Below are positions 58,452 through 64,000 of a stretch of DNA of 64,000 nucleotides, piece after piece; within the stretch, counting starts at the first letter, position 1, and each line of letters opens with the position of its first letter. Made by a program: the position numbers and the translations under genes. The notes beneath the pieces were generated by a model that ran no database searches, was not told where the DNA came from, and saw only the letters and a list, made by a program, of their open reading frames with translations. Source of the stretch: Faeciplasma gallinarum (GTDB lineage Bacteria > Bacillota > Clostridia > Oscillospirales > Ruminococcaceae); NCBI GenBank assembly GCA_018711085.1, contig DVIR01000056.1, positions 62,001-126,000 on the forward strand. The letters are read 5' to 3'.

Positions 58452-60643
58452 TAAACGTTCTCCTCCTTTCCGCTGTCCTCGCCGGAAGCGTTTTGCTTGT
58501 TCTTTTCCTGCATGCGCTTGATCCTGTCCACGATTATCTTTGGCGGGTCAACCTTGGGCGCATCGGGGTGCAAAAGCCATGTCGCCGCATAGTGCGTATC
58601 GGTTATCTTGAACATGGGCGGCTGGCGCTCGAAGTCTATCTTCATCGCATACTTGTTTCTCGGCGCAAACGCATCGCCCTTAGGCGGGTAGATCATGTTC
58701 GGCGGAGTTCCGGGTATCGCCTCAAGCCTCTCGTTGGTGTCGAGGTCGGGCATCGATGACAGAAGTGCCCATGTATAGGGGTGCGCCGCATGATAGAATA
58801 TGTCCTCAGACGTGCCGTACTCGACTATCTTTCCGGCATACATTACGGCTATTCTGTCAGCCATGTTTGCAACTACGCCCAGATCGTGCGTTATGAAAAT
58901 TACCGAAAGCTTTCTTTCGTCCTTCAGCTTGTTTATAAGCTCAAGTATCTGAGACTGAATGGTCACGTCAAGCGCTGTCGTAGGCTCGTCGCATATGAGT
59001 ATGTCCGGATCGGTGGCAAGCGCAATCGCTATGACTATACGCTGGCGCATACCTCCCGAAAACTCGAAGGGATACTGATTGTATCTTCTTCTCGGCTCGG
59101 CTATGCCCACTTCCTCCATGAGCTTTATAGCCCTTACCTTGGCAATCTTCTTTGTGACCTTGTTTACAACGCCCGAGGCGTTTGCCTTGAGGTGGTCTAT
59201 TGCATCCACCGTCTCGGTGTCGTAGTCTCTTGAGGATGCCGCGGCAAGCGACTCCTGATAATGCTTTATAAGTCTGTCTATCTGATATACTATGTTTGCC
59301 TTTGCGCGCTCAAGGTCGGTTATATTCGGCGCAGGGATGGTGTAGTCGGGTGTCTTGCCCTTTGCCACTTTCCTGTCGTACTTGGCTTTTGCCTTGTCGT
59401 ACTTTGCCTGCTCCTTCTTGTTCTTTATCTTTCCGATAAAGTACACGTCAAGATCGCTCTTGAGTCCTGAGCCAAAGGTATATGTAAGGCTGTCCTTTAC
59501 TATTTCAAGCGGGTCTATGCACTCGTTTACCTTGTGCGTGAGCGTGTGCGCGGTCGCGTAGCACTCCGCTCGGTTAAGATGCTCCGCCTCAAACACCTTT
59601 TTGTGCTCCTCAAGCACTTTGATGGCGTCCGCTTTGTGCTCGTACGACTTCTTGGCATATTTTTCGATGCCCTGCCTTGCGTTTGCGATGAAGTCGAGCA
59701 TGAAGTCCTCGTCAAGATATTTTCTTAAAAACTTGTTCAGCTCAGACACCGGCATGTCGGGAAGAGGCTTCTTAGCATAGGTCACGTAGTAGCCCATTGC
59801 AAAGAAGTTCGGCTTTTCAAACGCCGCGGCCTCCGAGAGAATGGATTTCATCTCTTTGAGCGCAACTATTGCAGGCGTGTAGTCGCCCGATTTTTTGCAT
59901 GCTTTGACGTATGAGGGAAGTCCCTTTGCAAGCTCTATGAGCCTGCCCGCCTTTTCGTTTACGACGTACTCCTGAACGGAGAGCTTTGCGTTTGTCGCTA
60001 TCTCCTTGATTCTATAGGGCAGATCCTTTGCGGCGTTCTTTTCAAGCTCAAAAACAAGCTCGCCTATGTCCTCGATGGCTTCCGATGCGGCGTCATGCGC
60101 CTTGTTGTAAGCCGACTCAAGGTCGAGGTGCTTATACTCAAACTTGTCGAAGTTGCGGCACTTTTCGTCCATTTCCTTCTCGATGGTCTTGTCGCCGTTT
60201 GCAACAGCTTCCTTCATCGACTCGCAGAGGTTTTTAAGGTAGGTGTTGAAGGTCTTGCGGCTTTCACGCTGCCTTGCCTTTCCCTTCAGTATCATGGCCT
60301 CCGTGAGCTGCCTGCCTATCTTTACGATGGGGTTGAGGCTGGACATGGGGTCTTGGAATATCATTGCTATCTTGTCGCCGCGGATCTTGTGAAACTCTTC
60401 TTCTGATATCTTCAAAAGATCCTTGCCGTCGTATATTATCTCGCCGCCTTCGATTATGGCGTTTCCCGCAAGTATTCCGAGTATTGCCTTAGAGGTGACG
60501 CTCTTTCCGGAGCCGGACTCGCCGACTATCGAGAGCGTCTCGCCCTTTGCAAGATCAAAGCTGATATTTCTTACTGCCTGAACCTTTCCGTTTGTGGTGC
60601 GGAAGGATATAGTCAGGTCTTTTACGTGAAGTTTATTTTCCAT
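58451..60643 (-). CDS. oppD: Oligopeptide ABC transporter ATP-binding protein OppD with a ~375-residue insertion
   Basis: The 730-residue protein is more than twice the usual OppD length (about 330-350). Its ATPase motifs are all present: Walker A GESGSGKS at 41-48, Q loop MIFQDPMSSLNP at 94-105, signature FSGGMRQR at 528-535, Walker B ILICDEP at 548-554 and the switch histidine in FITHDLGV. Residues about 125-500 are inserted in the helical subdomain, between the Q loop and the signature, where the ATPase contacts the membrane subunits. The insert is charged, mostly helical, and probably coiled, with few cysteines (Cys140, 162, 249, 361, 375). The C terminus has the usual peptide-transporter extension. 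I know no function for the insert. Confidence 0.92.
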   Translation of the reverse strand: MENKLHVKDLTISFRTTNGKVQAVRNISFDLAKGETLSIVGESGSGKSVTSKAILGILAGNAIIEGGEIIYDGKDLLKISEEEFHKIRGDKIAMIFQDPMSSLNPIVKIGRQLTEAMILKGKARQRESRKTFNTYLKNLCESMKEAVANGDKTIEKEMDEKCRNFDKFEYKHLDLESAYNKAHDAASEAIEDIGELVFELEKNAAKDLPYRIKEIATNAKLSVQEYVVNEKAGRLIELAKGLPSYVKACKKSGDYTPAIVALKEMKSILSEAAAFEKPNFFAMGYYVTYAKKPLPDMPVSELNKFLRKYLDEDFMLDFIANARQGIEKYAKKSYEHKADAIKVLEEHKKVFEAEHLNRAECYATAHTLTHKVNECIDPLEIVKDSLTYTFGSGLKSDLDVYFIGKIKNKKEQAKYDKAKAKYDRKVAKGKTPDYTIPAPNITDLERAKANIVYQIDRLIKHYQESLAAASSRDYDTETVDAIDHLKANASGVVNKVTKKIAKVRAIKLMEEVGIAEPRRRYNQYPFEFSGGMRQRIVIAIALATDPDILICDEPTTALDVTIQSQILELINKLKDERKLSVIFITHDLGVVANMADRIAVMYAGKIVEYGTSEDIFYHAAHPYTWALLSSMPDLDTNERLEAIPGTPPNMIYPPKGDAFAPRNKYAMKIDFERQPPMFKITDTHYAATWLLHPDAPKVDPPKIIVDRIKRMQEKNKQNASGEDSGKEENV

Positions 60644-60644
60644 A

Positions 60645-62198
60645 TCAGCCCTCCGCTCCTCTCATTGTGGGGTTAAACGCATCTCTTAAACCGTTGCCGA
60701 ACAGGTTGAACGCTATCAGCAGCAGAGCAAAGTAGAGTGCGGGGAAGAACATCGCATGCGGCGAAACCGTCATTGATGTCTGTCCCTGTGACATAAGGGT
60801 TCCGAGGCTGGTTCCGGCAAAGTCTGATATGTTGATTATGCCGAGGTAGGTCAGCGACGTCTCGGAGCTTACGACGCTGGGGATTACCAGTGCGCAGCTC
60901 GTAACTATGGTTCCCAGGGAGTTGGGGAAGATGTGCTTGAACATCAGTCTCCAGTCAGACGCTCCTAAGGTTCTTGCAGCCATTACGAACTCCTGACCTT
61001 TAAACCTGTAAAACTGCTTTCTTGTGAGGGCAGCCATGCTTATCCATCCCGTCAGCACGAATGCGAACAGGAACGCCGGCACAATTCCGACCTTTGACGC
61101 AAGGTGCAGCTGGAACAGCACCGCAACAACCATGAACGGAACTCCGGAAAGTATATCGCTTATTCTGTCCATGATAAGGTCTATCGTTCCGCCGTAGTAG
61201 CCCTGGATAGCTCCGTAGATTGCGCCTATGGTGAGGTTTATGACAGACACCAAAAGAGCAAAGATTATCGAAAATCTTGAGCCTACGCCGACAGCCAAGA
61301 ACAAATCCATGCCCATGGAGTTCGTGCCGAAGATGTAAAACGGCTCGGTTCCGTTGACGTACTGATAGTAGTTGTAGTAGCACAGACGCACTTCAACCGC
61401 TCCGGATCTTCTTCTGCTGTAGATGTAGCTGCCGTCGTCCCCTTCAACCCTTATGGAGTTGTAGGGTGCGCCCTCTATTGCGCTGTTAGTTGAGTATGCG
61501 GGTATGAAGTTTCCGTTTTCATCGTACACAGGCGTGCCCTTTGAGTCGGACACCTGGTACCATATGCTCGGCCTGTCGCTTATGCCGCAGATGTCGTCCG
61601 GCTCAACATACGGGTAAATCACCTGTATGCCGGTCTCGTTCTGCCACTGCTGAATGGCTTCAAACTCTTCATACGACAGCACCCTGTACATTATGCCCTG
61701 CTCATAGTACTTGTTGGTCTCTATCTTGTAGGTGTAGGTTATCTTCTCCTGACCGCGGTACATTGAGGTCGTCTCGTATGTCTCGAGTATTCTTATCAGC
61801 GGGTCGTAGCCCGTTTCAACCGCTATGCCGTTCCAATAGGCAAGCGCCAAGTCGTTTACCGACGTCTTTGTCACCGCGCCGTCAAATATGCCTAAGTTCA
61901 TATCGGCTATGGCTCTTACATACGGCGGCGAGTTCTTATAGTAGCTGTCGGTGTCGTCTATTGTGTAGGGCGATACAAGCGGAGCTATGAAGGAAAATGC
62001 CACTAAGAATATGATTATCCACGCTCCGGCAACAGCCGCCTTACTCTTTTTAAAGCGTATAAATGCGTCCGCAAAGTATCCCCTGGCTTTGGTCTCAAAC
62101 TTTGCGTCGTGTATTTTTGCATCCACCTGGGCAAACTCAAACTGCTCCTTTGGGATGTGTTCGTACAAAACGTTGTTATTCTCTGCGTTATTCATCAT
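60645..62198 (-). CDS. oppC: Oligopeptide ABC transporter permease OppC with a ~200-residue external insertion
   Basis: OppC is one of two membrane subunits. The 517-residue protein exceeds the usual 290-340. After a long N-terminal tail, the first helix spans about 53-76. Residues about 80-285, rich in tyrosine, follow on the external side. Then comes the normal FGTNSMGMDLF block (the family's LGTD..GRD), a group of five helices, and the ABC-coupling EAA-like loop ARTLGASDWRLMFKHIFPN near 408. The insert contains repeated YxY and aromatic stretches and no cysteine pair. Being outside, it could touch the substrate-binding protein or the peptidoglycan. Its start overlaps the oppB stop as ATGA. 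Confidence 0.9.
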   Translation of the reverse strand: MMNNAENNNVLYEHIPKEQFEFAQVDAKIHDAKFETKARGYFADAFIRFKKSKAAVAGAWIIIFLVAFSFIAPLVSPYTIDDTDSYYKNSPPYVRAIADMNLGIFDGAVTKTSVNDLALAYWNGIAVETGYDPLIRILETYETTSMYRGQEKITYTYKIETNKYYEQGIMYRVLSYEEFEAIQQWQNETGIQVIYPYVEPDDICGISDRPSIWYQVSDSKGTPVYDENGNFIPAYSTNSAIEGAPYNSIRVEGDDGSYIYSRRRSGAVEVRLCYYNYYQYVNGTEPFYIFGTNSMGMDLFLAVGVGSRFSIIFALLVSVINLTIGAIYGAIQGYYGGTIDLIMDRISDILSGVPFMVVAVLFQLHLASKVGIVPAFLFAFVLTGWISMAALTRKQFYRFKGQEFVMAARTLGASDWRLMFKHIFPNSLGTIVTSCALVIPSVVSSETSLTYLGIINISDFAGTSLGTLMSQGQTSMTVSPHAMFFPALYFALLLIAFNLFGNGLRDAFNPTMRGAEG

Positions 62199-63148
62199 TT
62201 CTTAGACCCCATTCTGATTCGAGGATCAATAAAGCCGTAGCTTATATCGACCACTATGTTTGCAACAAGTCCTATGGTTGTGTAGAAGATGGTGTCAAGC
62301 ATGAACATGGGATAGTCGGGCGCGTTGATGGCGTTTATGTAGAGCTGTCCCACGCCGGGAACACCGAACAGTCGCTCAAGTATTACCGAGCCGCTCAGTA
62401 TTCCTATAAACTGACCGAATATCGAAGGAACGATTACTACCATGCAGTTTCTGAACGCATGGCGCACCGTGGCCTGAAGCTTAGTAAGACCCTTTGTCCT
62501 TGCCAAAAGCATGAACTCGCTTGTCAAAACCTCCGTCAGCTCCGCACGTGTCGTTCTCGTAAATCCGGCAATAACGCCTAAGGACAGCGACAGTATGCAC
62601 GGTATCATGCTCCAGAACATCGACCACGAGAACCAGTCTGTGCCATCCTTCATCAGGAACGGGAACCATCCTAATTTGTAGCAGAAAATGTACTGTATTA
62701 TAAACGCATAGACGAAGCTCGGCACCGATATCAGCGCCATTGTCACCGTGGATATGACGTTATCTATCCACGTGTCCTTTTTCAGGGCGGCAATGATACC
62801 AAAGCCGATACCTATCGGTATGCTGAGAATTATCGAATATAAGTTTACCACGATAGTCGCGGGAAGCTTGCTCATGAATATGTCCGCAACATTCTGACCG
62901 AAATAAAGTTTGTCGGAAATTCCGAAGTCGAATCTTGTGAATATATCCTTAAGGTATATTCCGAACTGCACAAGATAGGGCTTTCCATAGCCCATCGCTT
63001 CACGACGCGCCTCTATTATGTCCGCATGAGGGTCTCCCGGAGGGAGTGGCGCAGGTGGAAGCATTCTTATGAGTACAAAACATATTAGCACTATGACAAA
63101 GAGGGTCATCAGCATTAACAGTAATCTTTGTACGACATATTTTACCAT
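62195..63148 (-). CDS. oppB: Oligopeptide ABC transporter permease OppB
   Basis: The 317-residue membrane protein has the usual size, with six helices. The first helix is at about 8-28, the binding-protein-dependent transport domain lies at 95-310, and the coupling loop LLARTKGLTKLQATVRHAFRN near 205 (read ARTKGLTKLQATVRHAFRN) contacts the ATPases. VPGVGQLYINAINAPDYP near 265 is the conserved external block. It is the only membrane or ATPase subunit of this transporter without an insertion. GGAGG lies seven bases before the ATG. Confidence 0.93.
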   Translation of the reverse strand: MVKYVVQRLLLMLMTLFVIVLICFVLIRMLPPAPLPPGDPHADIIEARREAMGYGKPYLVQFGIYLKDIFTRFDFGISDKLYFGQNVADIFMSKLPATIVVNLYSIILSIPIGIGFGIIAALKKDTWIDNVISTVTMALISVPSFVYAFIIQYIFCYKLGWFPFLMKDGTDWFSWSMFWSMIPCILSLSLGVIAGFTRTTRAELTEVLTSEFMLLARTKGLTKLQATVRHAFRNCMVVIVPSIFGQFIGILSGSVILERLFGVPGVGQLYINAINAPDYPMFMLDTIFYTTIGLVANIVVDISYGFIDPRIRMGSKK

Positions 63149-63232
63149 TTGACAACCTCCAAAACCATTTTATGAGTCCTTTAGCTTAATATCGCTTTCA
63201 ATCAATAAAGTTTTTAAAATAATATGAAAACG

Positions 63233-63264
63233 CAGGTGCGGGACATTTTTTTGCCCCGCACCTG
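63233..63264 (-). terminator. Hairpin between oppA and oppB, probable partial terminator
   Basis: CAGGTGCGGG pairs perfectly with CCCGCACCTG and is followed on the minus strand by CGTTTTC. Such hairpins after binding-protein genes allow more of that protein than of the membrane parts to be made. Confidence 0.7.
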
Positions 63265-63365
63265 AGCAACCGAAATATTTAATATTTCATTTTGGGTATC
63301 AGCTCATGCGAGCCGACGCCCGAACGCTCTGCTTTGCGTCACAGATAAACTCAATTAGTACCGTA

Positions 63366-64000
63366 TTAGTACTTGAGTTCTCCGCCCTGCTCTACAAGGT
63401 AAGCGTCCCACTCTTCCTCGCTGTAGTTATACTTAAGGTACTCGATGCCGCCACGTCTCATAACAGGGTTGTATTCTTCAACGATGTAGTAAACCTGCTG
63501 AGAAAGGAGCGCCATAGAACCGTCCTGAAGCATCGGGAGGTAGTCGTGGGTTTCAAGTACAGCAACCTCGAATGCTGCGAGGATATCAAGTCTGGTCTCT
63601 ATATCAGCCTGGCCGGAACCGAAGTTGTACTCAGTGCCGTCGATGGTGATGGTTGCTCCGTTAAGAGCGTTAGACCAGTTGGTAAGTGAAGTGGTGAGAT
63701 CAGTGCCATCGATGTTGATGGTTACCATTGTGGTAGAAGGATCGAACCAGTTAGCATCGTATGCCTGACCGGGGTCAACGTAAACGTTGGTAAGTCCGAA
63801 CGGATCAAGTGGAGAACCTGACCAGCCGCCCAATACGGTGTCGGACATACCGGATCTGATTCTGTTGGACCACTCGTTCTGGTAAGGAGCTGACTTGTAG
63901 AACTCGATCTTGCCTTCGAAAGGTGTTCCGGCAGTAACCTCGGCAACAGATGCGTTGAGGTAGTTGATGGTCTGAGTCATGAAGTCGTCATCCTCAGACA
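63366..64000 (-). CDS. oppA: Oligopeptide-binding protein OppA-like, C-terminal part
   Basis: The open frame continues past the right edge of the window, so only about 211 C-terminal residues are visible; position 63980 is an internal methionine, not the start. FDPSTT, MLQDGSMALLSQQV and RRGGIEYLKYNYSEEEWDAY are visible, and GIEYLKYNY near the end resembles the closing part of SBP_bac_5 (family 5) binding proteins. It precedes oppB and would capture peptides outside the membrane for OppBCDF. Codon choice is plain and unlike the more GC-rich permease genes, as expected of a highly expressed gene. The N-terminal signal cannot be seen. Confidence 0.8.
   Translation of the reverse strand, partial: SEDDDFMTQTINYLNASVAEVTAGTPFEGKIEFYKSAPYQNEWSNRIRSGMSDTVLGGWSGSPLDPFGLTNVYVDPGQAYDANWFDPSTTMVTINIDGTDLTTSLTNWSNALNGATITIDGTEYNFGSGQADIETRLDILAAFEVAVLETHDYLPMLQDGSMALLSQQVYYIVEEYNPVMRRGGIEYLKYNYSEEEWDAYLVEQGGELKY

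Noticed and set aside
63740..63775. Possible tRNA T-loop sequence (GGATCGAACCAG)
   Set aside because: It lies within the oppA reading frame and no cloverleaf can be formed around it.

Overview
The window looks like a chromosomal segment from an anaerobic, spore-forming member of the Clostridia (Firmicutes), most likely of the Oscillospiraceae/Ruminococcus type. The signs are spo0A, spoIIP and a CotF-like coat gene, a T-box leader, AdhE, ferredoxin-linked 2-oxoacid oxidoreductase, strong AGGAGG ribosome binding sites, TTGACA-17-TATAAT promoters, and a GH115 xylan alpha-glucuronidase that suits a plant-fibre gut or rumen habitat. No tRNA, rRNA, insertion sequence, prophage or CRISPR array was seen. 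Almost all genes lie on the minus strand and most are housekeeping.

Layout, left to right (transcription mostly right to left). 1-300: start of mraZ with upstream MraZ-type boxes. 0.7-2.5 kb: amidohydrolase plus PnuC-type transporter behind a strong promoter and a structured leader that can sequester the ribosome binding site. 2.5-3.3 kb: a small cysteine-rich protein and a DUF2508 protein. 3.3-7.1 kb: argG-argH-argF with an ARG box on the promoter. 7.3-18.5 kb: purine operon purE-purF-purM-purN-purO-AICAR transformylase-purD-purL behind a ~380-nt leader. 18.5-24.2 kb: pyrimidine operon pyrC-pyrK-pyrD-pyrF-pyrE-pyrB behind a candidate attenuator. 24.2-27.9 kb: adhE with an APH-fold kinase gene. 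28-32.4 kb: spo0A, a UPF0210/ACT pair and spoIIP. 32.4-34.9 kb (plus strand): a VanY-like lipoprotein, a CBS protein and a small lipoprotein. 35-38.7 kb: typA, tcdA and a coat-like gene. 38.7-48.3 kb: a T-box-controlled locus with an XRE-cupin-acyl-CoA synthetase fusion, a P-loop ATPase, a four-subunit 2-oxoacid:ferredoxin oxidoreductase, ilvE, metY and metA. 48.3-52.5 kb: GH115 and a second amidohydrolase. 52.6-57.2 kb: a DUF975 membrane protein, an aminotransferase, trmO, a ZIP transporter and a DUF3899-like protein. 57.2-64 kb: an oligopeptide ABC transporter, with oppA cut by the window edge.

The least ordinary points are these. The Opp transporter has large extra domains in three of its four complete subunits, including about 375 residues inside the OppD ATPase. 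PyrB carries only the zinc domain of PyrI at its C terminus. The PurF in the purine operon has no N-terminal cysteine nucleophile. IMP synthesis uses a PurO-type cyclohydrolase with a separate AICAR transformylase. The T-box locus is best explained as branched-chain amino acid recovery from branched short-chain fatty acids: acid to acyl-CoA, reductive carboxylation, then transamination. The amidohydrolase-pnuC leader looks like a riboswitch but could not be assigned to a known class. Functional assignments rest on motifs read by eye; no database search was run.
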